From: Cacajao melanocephalus
Lineage: Eukaryota > Chordata > Mammalia > Primates > Pitheciidae
Assembly: GCA_963573385.1 (NCBI GenBank)
Contig: CAUYLG010038386.1
Coordinates: 74-64,073 of the forward strand
DNA length: 64,000 bases
Direction: 5' to 3'
A program made the position numbers and the translations under genes. Under the pieces are notes generated by a model. The model did no database searches. It was not told the origin of the DNA and saw only the letters and a program-made list of their open reading frames with translations. Of this stretch, positions 23,566 through 34,812 are shown in pieces; the first letter of the stretch is position 1, and each line of letters opens with the position of its first letter.

Positions 23566-23825
23566 TAATCTAACAATTACTGAGCCCTTAGTATGAGTCA
23601 GATATTTCTTTCTAATCATTTTATCTATATTATTTCATTGTCCTCTCAATCTTATGAGTAATCACTATTAGGGTCCTAATCTCAAAGATGCAGAAAGAGA
23701 TATAAACAGGTTGGTTTGCTCATGGTTACCAAGTTATCAAATGCTGCAGCAGAGATACAAACCCAGTCTCTCTAGCTCTATAGTTCATGGTCTCAATCCT
23801 ACGATTATTCTGCCTTTCTGGCCTA
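23566..23825 (-). mobile_element. MIR SINE
   Basis: On the plus strand: ACTGAGCCCTTAGTATGAGTC, ATTTCATTGTCCTCTCAATC, CAAAGATGCAGAAAGAGATAT, GGTTACCAAGTTATCAAATGC and ACAAACCCAGTCTCTCTAGC. This is the reverse complement of MIR with its core order intact. Confidence 0.75.
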
Positions 23826-23957
23826 AGCTTACTTTCACACCCAAGGCCTCTTATACTCTAATTGACACATTTTTTAAAAAGTTAGCTGAGACCAAATTTA
23901 GGTAAACCATCTCATTGGGCTTTATTATCAACATACCTAAGTGAAATAATTACTTTG

Positions 23958-23974
23958 ATATATATATATATATT
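23958..23974 (+). repeat. Short (TA)n microsatellite
   Basis: ATATATATATATATATT, about 8 dinucleotide units. Confidence 0.8.
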
Positions 23975-24206
23975 AGACACAAGAAACTTATGACATCAAC
24001 CTGATTTCCTGTTATGTGAACATGGGTCTAACAAACAGGTATCATTAAAGAAATAGCAAAACATCTGGCACATAACAACCAAAGAACAAATACAGATCAT
24101 ATGAATGGATTAAACATTTCTCTGTGCACAGGTGTACTGTACAGCCACCATATTTAAGACAATATAGTGCCCTCTTTTCTATATGGTGTTTAAGAAACTT
24201 ATTCAG

Positions 24207-24495
24207 GCTAGGCATGGTGGCTCACACCTGTAATCCCAGCACTTTGGGAGGCTGAGGTGGGCAGATCACTTGAGGTCAGGAGTTCAAGACCAGCCTGGCC
24301 AACATGGTGAAACCCCATCTCTACTAAAAATACAAAAAATAGCTGGGCGTGGTGGAGCATGCCTATGACCCCAGCTACTCTGAAGGCAGAGGCAGGAGAA
24401 TCACTTGAATCCGGGAGGCGGAGATAGCAGTGAGCTGAGACCTTACCACTGCGCTCCAGCCTGGGTGACAGAGCGAGACTCCATTCCCCGTCCCC
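24207..24495 (+). mobile_element. Alu SINE, full dimer without an A-tail
   Basis: Complete AluS/J-like dimer: GGCTAGGCATGGTGGCTCAC start, CTACTAAAAATACAAAAAATAGC linker, right arm ending CTGGGTGACAGAGCGAGACTCC. The expected poly(A) is replaced by a C-rich end (CATTCCCCGTCCCCCCTCCCATGCCC), and no target-site duplication is evident. The tail was probably lost or rewritten after insertion. Frames at 24208-24566 are translations of this Alu. Confidence 0.95.
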
Positions 24496-24499
24496 CCTC

Positions 24500-26385
24500 C
24501 CATGCCCAAAATCTTCTTTAAATGCCATATTAGGCATCTGCAAATTACTTTAACTTCATCTTTCATTGTGTCTCAAATCTCAGTCTAACATATTCTATAT
24601 TTTAGAAGACAGAAAGGCAAAACTTACCAATACTTCTCAGGAAACTAGACAAGGTTAAGGTTACAGGGCTACAAAGCCCAGAAGACATTATACAGACATT
24701 TTCTGAGATCAAACACCATAGAAGCAATATATCAGGGAGCCCTAAGTAAGGATTTGACTCCTGATGCCCTCTCTAAAGTCTTGAACATACTTTAATTATC
24801 TTGGAGTTATGAATAATATTGAAGCCAATTATAATAAGGTTATAGTTTTAAGGGCAGATCCATAAAAAGGAGCCTCTGGTTTTCACAGCAAACACCAAGA
24901 GAGCCTTTAGACATGAGAATTCCTGGTCATCCTGGCCCTGTATATAATCAGAAGTCATGATTCTCCTTGTCCTCAGCTAATAGAAATGGAAATTGTAATG
25001 TGGATATTATTATCCTCTCATGAAAACATTAACAATAAATGTCCTCATTGTCCTTTATCCTAGTAATGTGTCTGGACCAAAATAAAAGATAAAGGAGTCC
25101 CCTGATGAAATCAATAAAATAGAAACAATGACCCAAAGGATCGTTTCTCCAAGAGAAGTTTTTCCAACTTGTCATTCTTTTCCCTTTATGCGCTTCTCTC
25201 CATGCACTGCAAGGCTTCTTTACTCCTGCCATTAGGAAGAAGTTATTGAGTGTACTCCCTCTACTATGACTTTGGTCCATTTCTCTACTATGCTCCATCA
25301 AATTCCCTCATGAATGGTTCCACCTTTCTTCACCCCCAACCCTAACTTAGACAGCTGATTCCCATGGCATTCTCTTGGAAAGTGACTTTTAATGGGTCAC
25401 CAAATCCCTATTCACTCTTCTCTTTCTGGTCCTTACAATATAAAAAGGTCAGACTGAAAGAGTGTTCAGTGATTCATCTGCAAAAAAAACTTTTACTTCT
25501 TGGCCAGTTACCCAGGTGCTGATCTTCTTCTGTTCTATTCCCTAATGTGCATACATATTTTGATTTTTTAATAAAATCTTAAGGCTCATACTTCATACCT
25601 AACTGCATCCCCACAGCAGGTATCTCCTTAGTGTGACAGGCAAGAGCATTACGCTAAGTAGATAATCACAACAATTAACTGAAAAGGTTATAATTTCATC
25701 CTGTTTGGTACTGTTGGCCTGTCAAAAATAATTAGGTTAAAATAGATCTCAAGACTCCCTCTGCAAATTTAGGGGAAAAAATAGAAGAAAGGAAGAAAAA
25801 GCTGACAGCTAAGAACTTTTTACTTGGTCAAATTAAATGTTCTCAAATTTCACTGCTGGCTGAAACACTAGAGAGATATTTAATAGAAGAGTCCTTTCAA
25901 CTCAGTTGGAGGTATTTGGTTTCTGTTTCATTACTTCTCAATACAAATATTGAAAAAAATGTATAAGGCAAAATTTCAAGGCATAAGTTCTGACCAAAAA
26001 GATAATCTTTCAACATTTACAAGGAAATGAGAAAAATAATAAATAGTTTTCTTAAGAGTTCTGACTTCTACCTTCAATTTTCCTAGCACTCATGCTTAGG
26101 ATTACAATTGATCTAGAGCTAGGTATTTGTGTTCTGGCATCTTGTCTCTGCTCACAGCCTAATCAGCTGAGAGATTTGGAGAAACTCATTTATGTCTTTA
26201 GCCACCACTTTTATTACTAATAAAATTAAAAGCTCAAACTAAGATGGTAAAGTATTACCCAGATTTAACATTGTTTAATTATATTAAAATTCTCCATACC
26301 AAAGACGAACAGACTTCAGTGACAAAAGATTGATCCCGTCACAGCACTATCACTGCCATGAAAAGAGAACTTTTGTGTTTGATGT
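24500..26385. other. Unique spacer
   Basis: No gene or repeat recognised. An LTR-like combination of AATATAAAAAGG (25437-25448) and AATAAAA (25570-25576) occurs, but without LTR termini or duplication. The frame at 25029-25301 is considered chance. Confidence 0.45.
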
Positions 26386-26389
26386 CATT

Positions 26390-26545
26390 GCTTTTATTCC
26401 TTTATGTTCCTACTATACGTCTTGGAGGTGGGATATAGATTATTATCATCCAATGCTTGCCCTCAAAAGACTTTCAGTCTATCTGGTGAAGCTGAATCTA
26501 AACCCATGACACAATTAGAAAAACAGAATATAATGGACAAAAGAT
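26390..26545 (-). mobile_element. L2 3'-end fragment
   Basis: TTCCTACTATACGTCTTGGAGG, CCAATGCTTGCCCTCAAAAGAC, TTTCAGTCTATCTGGTGAAG: the reverse complement of the L2 3' end ('ctactatgtgccagg ... tgccctcaaggagctcacagtctagtgg'). Confidence 0.6.
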
Positions 26546-26939
26546 GTGGGCTCAAAGGCCAATATATTGGGCTAGTCTAGAAAACACAAAATCACTGTGG
26601 CTTGCATCATAATCTGCTTAGGAATTTCATACAATATTTTTTCAGACTCTAAACCAAACTATATGTATGTATTATATTCAAATAAAATTGGACTTTTCTA
26701 GATTATGGAAGATCGCAAAAATACAGGATGAATAGCATCGATGCAAATTGTATCAACAGTGTCTCTTTTCGTGGATAATTCTTATTATATTTATACTATC
26801 ATAATTCATATTCTAATTTTTTCAGGAAAAAATTTTGAGGATGTGCTCTCTGCCTTTTAAATGTGCTTCTCTTCAAAAATTATCTTATAAAAATTATAAA
26901 ATAAATTTCCAATTTTTAATTTCAATATGCTTGTATGTT

Positions 26940-27170
26940 TGACCTGCTTTTGTTAGCCTATTTCTCATGCTTGCAACCAAACTTTGTTTAACACTGTTAC
27001 ACTCCAGTGCACACTGAATTGTTCCACATAGTATATCATTTATTCATATGCCCTCTCCTGGAAACTGGGAACTTCATGGGCACAAAGATTTCTACCATAT
27101 TTGTCTTCAAACCCCCACTCTTTTACAGTGTTTGTCATGTAGTAAATATCAATAGCAGAAATTATTGGTT
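26940..27170 (+). mobile_element. L2 3'-end fragment, sense
   Basis: CTGTTACACTCCAGTGCACACTG, AACTGGGAACTTCATGGGCACAAAG, ATATTTGTCTTCAAACCCCC and GTCATGTAGTAAATATCAATAG follow the L2 end ('gtgagctccttgagggcagg ... catagtaggcgctcaataaatg'). Confidence 0.6.
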
Positions 27171-28012
27171 TTCTACATAGTAACTATCTTTTCCCCTTTG
27201 CTCTTTCTAATGGATCCCAGATTTCATTCAAGCACCCACCATTTTCCACATAGCCATATGCTTCAGAAGAAGAAAGCTCTCGCCCTGGTCCCAGACAGTG
27301 AATCGCAGTCTAAAAGAAGTAATGGTCTCATTCTTTCTGCCAGTGATTGAGGTCAAGTGATATTTGGAAAGGAAAATTTGTTCACACAATACAAATTCCC
27401 ATAGTATGGTATTTCTAAGGTTGTTCCATGCGATGATGCCACCATGGGCTCAGGCCCATTTTATCTTTCTTCTCTGCCACTTTTGACAGGTTGACTTTAT
27501 ATCCTGCCTGGATCTGCTTCTGTTTAAGATGCCAAGCTACTAGTTCCTCGATGTCACCTGCAAATAAGAAAATGCACAGTCGAAATTTTTGCTAATAAGT
27601 TGTTAGGAAAAAGTTTTTTTTGTGTGTTATTATTTACCATGCCAATAAAAATAGATACAGAAGGAAAAAACTTTCTCCTCTGCTACATTACCCACTTCTT
27701 TATATGTGACATCAGGAACATTGGCTGCCATGTGACAGCCCTAAGTAGACCCAGCTTGAGGACAAAACCAGCATGTTGGAAAGGGCAGGACAGAGAGATA
27801 GAAAAATCCCTGTTCAAGTAACCAGTCTTGGCTCCTGCCCTACCACACCACTTATCATAGAAACTAATTTTTTCTTTTTCTGTTTCATTGTCTAAAATTT
27901 TGTCTTACTGAATGTCGAAGTCCCACAAGAAATACAATAATCTCTAAATAATAAATGGATTATTTCAATCCTGAAAGAACTACTGGACCTTAGAAAGGAA
28001 CCAAGACATTTT
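27171..28012. other. Unique spacer
   Basis: No recognised repeat or gene. Frames at 27165-27350 and 27600-27821 lack any support. Confidence 0.45.
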
Positions 28013-28020
28013 GTCTAAAC

Positions 28021-28241
28021 CAGGGTTTCTCAAATTTGGCACTACTGACATTTATGACCCAGATAATTCTTTGCCACAGGTGGGTGGTAATGTGCATTGT
28101 ACAATGTTTACCAACATCCCCGGGTTTTAACCCACTAGATGCCAGCGGCGCTCTACCACTCAAATATAACAATCAAAAATGTCTCCAGAAATTGCCAAAT
28201 GTCCTCTGGAAGGCCAACTTGACCCCAGATGAAAAGCACTG
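28021..28241 (-). mobile_element. MER20 (hAT-Charlie), full length with 8-bp duplication
   Basis: A 221-bp element with CAGGGTTTCTCAAATTTGGC and GATGAAAAGCACTG termini. The interior (GACATTTATGACCCAGATAATTC, CATTGTACAATGTTTACCAACATCC, CCCACTAGATGCCAGCGGC, AAAATGTCTCCAGAAATTGCC) is the reverse complement of MER20. Flanks GTCTAAAC (28013-28020) and GTCCAAAA (28242-28249) match 6/8, as expected for an old hAT duplication. MER20 copies are known to have been co-opted as progesterone/cAMP-responsive enhancers in endometrium. Whether this one is active cannot be read from sequence. Confidence 0.92.
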
Positions 28242-28249
28242 GTCCAAAA

Positions 28250-28335
28250 CTATCATTCTATAGATAAATAAACTTAGGCTCAAAGAATAAAATGACTTTC
28301 TCAACATCACACAGCTATAAAGTAGTAGAATGCAA
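28250..28335 (-). mobile_element. MIR fragment beside MER20
   Basis: ATCATTCTATAGATAAATAAACTTAGGC, GAATAAAATGACTTTCTCAACATCACACAGC and AGTAGTAGAATGCAATG follow the reverse-complement MIR core ('gatgaggaaactgaggc ... gtgacttgcccaaggtcacacagctagtaag'). MER20 probably inserted at its edge. Confidence 0.65.
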
Positions 28336-29645
28336 TGAAAATTCATGTGTATGAATTTTCAACACATGTTCATCATGAAACTACTCATCCGTAGGCCACT
28401 GTTGTTTGATTAATAAATCAAGCAACAATATGTAAATGAAATAATTGAGATATATTAGTACTAGGTTTGACTGTGAGTGAACAAAACTAAGAATAAAAGT
28501 GTCGCAAACAAGATACTTCTTTCTTGCATAAACCCAGGCTTTTTAGGAAAGGTCTATTACCTCAATCTGACTTCTTATATCTTTTTGTTTTACTAACTTG
28601 AAAATACAGCTTCTGCTTCAAAGTCTAAAATAGTCAATTTAGCTCTGGCCATCATACCCTCTTTTGAGTCAGGAGGAAGAAGGAAAAGAAGCAAGAAAAG
28701 TATTTGTGACATCCCACCTCTAAGAATGCATCACATTTACCACATCATTTCCACTTCCTCCATGAATCAGAATCTAGCTCCAGGGAATGACAGGGACAAT
28801 AGTTTTTATTTGGAACAGCTATCTTTCCAGCTAACAGCAATGGTTCTATAATTCAGAATAAAGGGAGAGAAGATATTAGGAGACAGTGACTGTCTCAACT
28901 AGAAACAAAAAATGGGGAGGATTGTAAAACAGAGAACAGAGCAGAGGAAAGCAAAAAGGAAAAGAAAAAATAAAGAATATAAACGTTAACTCTCTGGGGC
29001 TTAGTAGGTCCTCAATAAAAATGAGTTATCTTTCCTCTTTCAATCCTCCTACTCTTCCTGTAGAAGTCATTATTTAAGCACTGACACTAGCCGTTCTGAC
29101 CATAAGACAAGAGTTAACTATTTAAAACGTATAGCAAAACCTAAATGCAACGAAATACATTAAAGTTCAATGCAATGTTTTTGGTGTTTTTAGTCAAACA
29201 GAGAAGTATGAGTTTCATTCCCTTACCTTAATTCTGAAAAAATTTCCACTTGAAACTTGATGATGATGATGATGGTGATGATTTTTTAGTCTGAGGCTGT
29301 ATCCTACTGTCTTCTGACATTAGTTCATCACGTCAGCTGAGCTTACAGACTTTACTTCTAAGATAGTTACCCAGCAAAGATGCAGAAACACAACATATTA
29401 TTATTGTTTTTATCTCATGCTCATTTCACAGCAGATGGAGTAAGAAATATGTTGCCTGACAGATGGTTATTAAAGAAGTTCGCTGGTTAATCACAACCAA
29501 TCAGTTTTTTGTTTACAAGGCTGAACATGCACTAGAAGTTTACGTTCCTGGAGTTGCCTTAACAGTTTACATTATCTTCAACTAAAACTTAAGGCTGAAT
29601 TACTTCTGAATTTCAAATTTTAAAACAGGTAATCCCATTTAAATT
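28336..29645. other. Unique spacer, candidate regulatory cluster at 29390-29560
   Basis: No gene. A short L2-like 3' end may lie at 28985-29040 (GGCTTAGTAGGTCCTCAATAAA). The cluster at 29390-29560 has two CAGATGG E-boxes, GTTAATCA, an inverted CCAAT box (CCAATCAG) and a perfect forkhead-type TTGTTTAC. Also a (GAT)n run at 29261-29280. Confidence 0.4.
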
Positions 29646-29654
29646 CCTGAAAAC

Positions 29655-30015
29655 AGTATGTCAAGAAAAAATGACTGATTCATTTTTCTATTCATTCAAA
29701 AAGCTTTCAGAGAGTGTCAGGCATTGTTCTAAATGCTCAAGGGTATTTTGTGTTGGTAGAATATTATATTCTATCAAATGAAAGGTAGAGGTAAGACTTT
29801 CAGATCTACTTCATCAACTTTAGAATGTGCTGCTTGACATGCCAGTCTGAGGTTTGCATATTTCCTCAGCACTCCCAGAGCAATCTTCCATACTGTTGTA
29901 CATCTTCCCCTAGAGAATAGAACTGCTGGTTGCCTTGCCTATGCTCCTCTTAGTTTGCAAGCTGTTTGAATAGGAAGGATAATCTTAGTCACCTCTCAAT
30001 ACTCTGTACCTAACA
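29655..30015. mobile_element. L2/MIR-class degraded fragments
   Basis: 29655-29760 carries AGTGTCAGGCATTGTTCTAAATGC on the plus strand (reverse complement of an L2/MIR 3' end). 29860-30015 carries CATCTTCCCCTAGAGAATAG and GTTTGCAAGCTGTTTGAATAGG (sense L2-like). These are two separate old pieces and the boundaries are soft. Confidence 0.45.
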
Positions 30016-30734
30016 AAAACCAACAAAACAACAAAAGTTGATTTATGAGTAAAGAAAAATTATAAACAATTTGTATTTTATTTGATTCAACAAAAATGTA
30101 AGCAATTATATATATTAGAAGTTATTCAAAATATAGAAATGATAATGTAGCTTAGAAAAGCCATAGCAAGATTCAAGGAAAAAAAAAAAAAAAAAACAAT
30201 GAGAATATTTTTACAAAAAGCCATTAACTCTGTCTCACCAGAAACTATTCTTACTACTCTAATTAGCTATAACTAGTGTGGTAATGTTAAATGTCAAAGG
30301 CGGAGGAAACTCTAAAATAATTAATTTCATCCCCATCTGGTGAAATTATATTACATTCTCAACTTTTAAAAGTTGATTCTTGAAAAGTTGCCATTTCTAA
30401 AGAAATACCTATGTAAGAGGTATTTGATTGAGTGGCTAATGCTCTCTCTTTACTCTTTGGATAGCTGCCCTGGGATGGATGAATTCACAGTAGCTGTCAG
30501 GCTGGCAGTTCTACAGCTGCACATGTCACTCTGAGCGAGATTTGATCAGCTGAGACTTTGCTGGGACTGGGTAAGATGTAAATTCAAAAAGATCAAGTGG
30601 TAGGTTACTTTGTTTTATAACAAAAACCATATTGAAACCAGGTAAAATATTAATGCAAATTTAGCACATTTTTTTAGTCGTTAAGTTTGAATCCGGGAAC
30701 TGCCTTAAAATGATTTTAAAACTTAGTACTTTTA
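30016..30734. other. Unique spacer with an (A)19 run
   Basis: The A run at about 30179-30197 has no attached element that I recognise. Nothing else is called. Confidence 0.45.
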
Positions 30735-32507
30735 GGCCTATACACCAACAAAAGTCAAGCTGAGAGCCATGTCAGGAATAAATCCTCCTTCACAATTGCC
30801 ATAAGAGGAATATAATACCTAGGAATACAGCTAATTAAGGAGATGAAGGGTCTCTACAAGGAGAACTAAAAAACATTGCTCATGGATAGAAAGAATCAAT
30901 ATTATTAAAATTGCCATACTTCTCAAAGCAATTTATAGCTTCAATGCTATTTCTATCGAACTACCATTGAGATTATTTGCAGAACTAGAAAAACATTTTA
31001 AAATTCGTATGGAACCAAAAAAAGACCAAATAGCCAAGGTAATCTTAAACAAAAAGAAAAACGCTGGAGGCATCACACTACCTGACTTCAAACTATACTA
31101 CAGGTCTGCAGTACCAAAACAACATGGTGCTGGTACAAAAACAGATACATACACCAATGGAACTAAATAGAGAACCAAGAAATAAGACCACACACCTACA
31201 ACCACATGATCTTCAGCGAACCTGACAAAAACAAGGAATGGGGAAAGGATTCTCTGTTCAATAAATGGTATTGGGATAACTGGCTAGCCATATGAAGAAG
31301 ATTGAAACTGGACCCTTTCCTTACACTACATACAAAAACTAACTGAAGATTGATTAAAGACTTGAACGTAAAACACAAAACTATAAAAACCCTGGAAGAT
31401 AATCTAGGCAACACTGTTCAGGACATAGGCGTGGGCAAAGATTTCATAATGAAGATGCCAAAAGCAGGTGCAACAAGAGCAAACATTGACAGATGGAATC
31501 TAATTAAATTAAAGCCTCTGCACAGAAAAAGAAACTATCAACAGAGTAAACAGACAGCCTACAGAATGAAAGAAAATTTTTGCAAACTATGTATTTGACA
31601 AAGGTCTAACATCTAATATCTATAAAAACTTTATAAGTTTACAAGAAAAAAACAATTAAACCCATTGAAAAATGGGCAAAAGACATGAAAAGACACTTTT
31701 CAAAAGAAGACATACATGCGACCAACAATCATATGAAAAAAAATACTCAGCATCATTGATCATTTGATAAAAGCAAATCAAAACCACAATGAGAAACCAT
31801 ATTATACCAGTCCAAATGGCTATGATTAAAATATCTAAAAATAACGAATGCTGGTGAGGTTTTGGAGATAAAAAGTACACTTATACACTGTTGGTGGGAG
31901 TGTAAATTTGTTAATTCACTATGGAAGACAGTGTGGGAATTACTTGAAGACCTAAATAGGGAAATACCATTCAAACCAGCAATCTATTACTGGGTGTATA
32001 CCCAAAAGAACATAAATCATTCTATTAAAAAGATGCATGCATATATTCATTGCAGCATTATTCACAATATCAAAGACATTGAATCAATCTAAATGCCCAT
32101 GAATGATAGACTGGATAAGGAAAATGTGGTACATAGACACTATGGAACACTGTAGCTATAAAAAAGAATGAGATCATATTCTTTTCAGGGACATGGTTGG
32201 AGATGGAGGCCATTAGTCTTCTCAAACTGATGCAGAAACAGAAAACAGAATATACATGTTCTCACTTATAAGTGGAAGTTGAGTGATGAGAACACATAGA
32301 CATGTAGAGGGGAGCAACACACACTAGGGTTCATTGGAAGGTGGAGGATGGGAGGAGAGAGAGGATCAGGAAGAATAACTAATGTGTACTAGGCTTAATA
32401 AGTGATGGGTGGTGACGGAATCTGTACAACAAACCCCCTCATAACACAAGTTCGCCCATGTAACACACCTGCACATATACCCCTGAACTCTCAAAAAAAA
32501 AAAAAAA
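30735..32507 (+). mobile_element. LINE-1 (primate grade), 5'-truncated, sense
   Basis: Starts inside ORF2 at CCTATACACCAACAAAAG and ends at a 15-A tail (32493-32507) after GCACATATACCCCTGAACTC. Flanks AGTACTTTTA (30725-30734) and AGTACTTCTA (32510-32519) are a near-perfect duplication. Surviving frames include 30967-31170, 31350-31598 and 31862-32092, all C-terminal ORF2 pieces. About 56 bp of ORF2 is missing at 30877-30882, where two TGCTCA copies in the consensus collapsed to one, a microhomology deletion. Confidence 0.93.
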
Positions 32508-33775
32508 GCAGTACTTCTATCCTTTTTCTCTTGAACACTATATTGTGATTTATTCTATTTCTCACGAAATATTATTTAAAATAACCAAACTGAGGAAACT
32601 GTGTTGTACAATGAGATTACACTAATGGATTTTAGAGTGCTTCACAGGCAAGCAATAGACCATTAGAACAAGCCAATACAAACGTGTGCCTCCTTTCCTT
32701 CTCTCTGTAATATTCTCTGCTACTTTACTTATAATTGACTAGTAAAATATACTTTGTACTTTCACCTGTTTAACCTTAAGTAAACCTTTGAAAACAATTA
32801 TTTTGTCACTATTCTGTAAAATATTGTCTACCCAAAAAACAAACACACACTTTTATTCATTGATTTACTCTTTCCATTTTCTTTTCTACCTGTCATTCTT
32901 CTATTCAATGGCATTTGTGACACCTACTCTATGCACATCCCTATCCTTGGTCATGGGAAAAGCAAAGCACACATATATATTCTTTTTGGGTCAATTTTAT
33001 CAGTATGTCAACTAAAATATTTCCTGTTGTCCCAAAATTGGTGATTAGAAACTAATAGTAAAGACAAAGAGACATAAGTACTCACTATTCTAAAAAGAAA
33101 CCCAAACAACCAGTGGGGGATGCCCTTTTTAGAACATTTTGAAAGGCCATTAAATAAGCTCTGCTGTGCCATCTCAGTTACTGCCTGTATCATATCTCAT
33201 TTTTTTCTTAAAAACTAGGAGACCCAGACAGATGAAAGAATCAGTGTAGTTATGAGTTATTGGCTATGTGAATCAGCTGGATCTTCACCCTGTCCTTTCC
33301 AAGGGAGTAATGAAAGGGAACTTCCTTACCACCAAAGGACATGAGAAAAGTTTCAAGAAATTTCATTTGTGGAGATCGGCGCTACCTTCAAAAAGGGTAA
33401 CCAACATCTCATTTCCTGACTCGATGTTTGTTTATGCAGTGGACTTGCTGACTTGCTTTCTCTGCCTCTGGAAGCAGCAGAAGAGGAAAAATAGAAAGAA
33501 GCTTGCAGGGCAGAGATAAGATAGGACCCTCCGGTCTAGCAAATATGTATGAGTTTCCAACATGACAAGAAGACACTGTGTGGGATAGTATAGTGAGTTG
33601 CGTGGCAAGTATCATTCCTAAGAGGGAGGGTATGAGGCCCTCATGATCAAGAGGCTGTGAAGTATTCTTTAGGAGTAGAGCAAGTTTAGAAATGTGAAGT
33701 CAGACTCTAACATGCCAGAGAACAGTGGAGGGAAGAGGGCTCCTCACAGGGTTCTCTGAAGAACAGGGTTCCCTG
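32508..33775. other. Unique spacer
   Basis: No gene. Weak L2/MIR-like text at 32930-32960. Frames at 32788-33015, 33268-33519 and 33409-33615 have no family resemblance and are not called. Confidence 0.45.
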
Positions 33776-34731
33776 AAGGTTGGTGCAAAAGGAATTGCAG
33801 TTTTGGACCAGGTAGTTTAATCACTATAATTAGGCTCAAACGCATCTTTATTAATCAAAATAGGAACCATTATAATTCACATTTTTACCAACGAGAAATA
33901 AGTTTGTTTATTCCTGTAGCATACAAATCTGTGCTCTGGGATTTGACAAACTCTCAGAAAGCATTCTCTGCATCCTGCTGGTTGTGGAAGTCTTTTCCCT
34001 GAAAAAGGTTGTCAAGATGCTTGAAAAAGTGGTAGTCCTTTGCCGAGAGGTCCGCTTCTTGGTTCAAACACTGAGCTGATTGTCATATAAAATCCACGTT
34101 TTGTCTCATGTCACAATCCGATAGAGAAATGGTTCTTTGTAGTTGCGTAGAATAAGAGAAGACGACACTTAAAAACGATGATTGCTCAGTCATGCTCAGC
34201 TTATGACTCATGAGACACCCATCTATCAAGCTTTTTCACCTGTTCGATTTGCCTCAAATGCCAAATGACCATAGAATGGTCATTGCTGAGTTCTTCGACA
34301 ACTTCTGGTGTAGTCAGTCTTAAGAGGATCGGCTTCCATGACTGCCCTCAAGTGGCCATCATCAAATTTCGATGGCCGTCCACTAGGCTCCTAATCTTCA
34401 AGGCTCTATAGAGTCTCCTAAGCAAAGCTTCTTGAACCACCGCTGCACTCTCGGCCAAATGCATTGATGAGGTTACGAGTTGTCTTCGCTGCTTTATGAC
34501 CCATTTTGAACTTGAATAAAAGAAAATCACTCAAATTTCCTTTTTGTCTAACATCATTTCTGTCATCTAAAATAAACAGCAAGTAATAAGTCATTAGTAA
34601 AAAAAAAAAAAAGTTAGAATTGTCCATTAAAATAACATATAAGATAACCACATTTATTTAAGAATGTATTCCAGTATCAAACAGCAAATTCCAACAATGC
34701 AGAAGCTGCAATTACTTTTGTACCAGTATAA
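33776..34731 (-). mobile_element. Hsmar1-type mariner, internally deleted
   Basis: About 956 bp with mariner terminal repeats: GGTTGGTGCAAAAGGAATTGC at the left and GCAATTACTTTTGTACCAG at the right. Full-length Hsmar1 is ~1.29 kb, and roughly 330 bp of the transposase middle is missing near 34035-34060. Hsmar1 is a primate cut-and-paste element whose transposase was domesticated in SETMAR, and its terminal repeats also founded the MADE1 miniature elements. Flanking TA is consistent with mariner insertion. Primate-specific, supporting the assignment of the host. Confidence 0.9.
33830..34560 (-). pseudogene. Mariner transposase remnant
   Basis: On the minus strand, in-frame pieces show the mariner N-terminal DNA-binding region (KMGHKAAKTTRNLINAFG, within 34418-34651), then SGRPSKFDDGHLRAVMEADP, VSSSLILRNYKEPFLYRIVT and WILYDN leading to the catalytic domain, and a C-terminal SQSTDLYATGIN-like region. 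The central catalytic part is deleted and several stops are present. No protein can be made. Confidence 0.85.
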
Positions 34732-34742
34732 TGTATGCCCTA

Positions 34743-34812
34743 CAGGAGAGCTAGAATTAGGAAAGAGAATTAGGAAAGAGCTAGAATTAGGAGAGAGAAT
34801 TAAAGAAAGAGC
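34743..34812 (+). repeat. Short tandem duplication, AGCTAGAATTAGGAAAGAG units
   Basis: GAGCTAGAATTAGGAAAGAG and AATTAGGAAAG recur three to four times, giving a purine-rich imperfect tandem array directly after the mariner. Confidence 0.8.

Noticed and set aside
24208..24566. 111- and 63-residue frames with protein-like Alu motifs
   Set aside because: Typical antisense Alu translation (…[18 protein letters not shown]…), common in unspliced genomic DNA.
25430..25580. LTR-like TATA box and polyadenylation signal
   Set aside because: AATATAAAAAGG and AATAAAA are ~130 bp apart, but there are no TG...CA ends, no flanking duplication and no family phrasing.
30179..30197. (A)19 run as a retrocopy tail
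   Set aside because: No upstream sequence resembles an Alu, L1 or processed transcript, and no duplication could be found.
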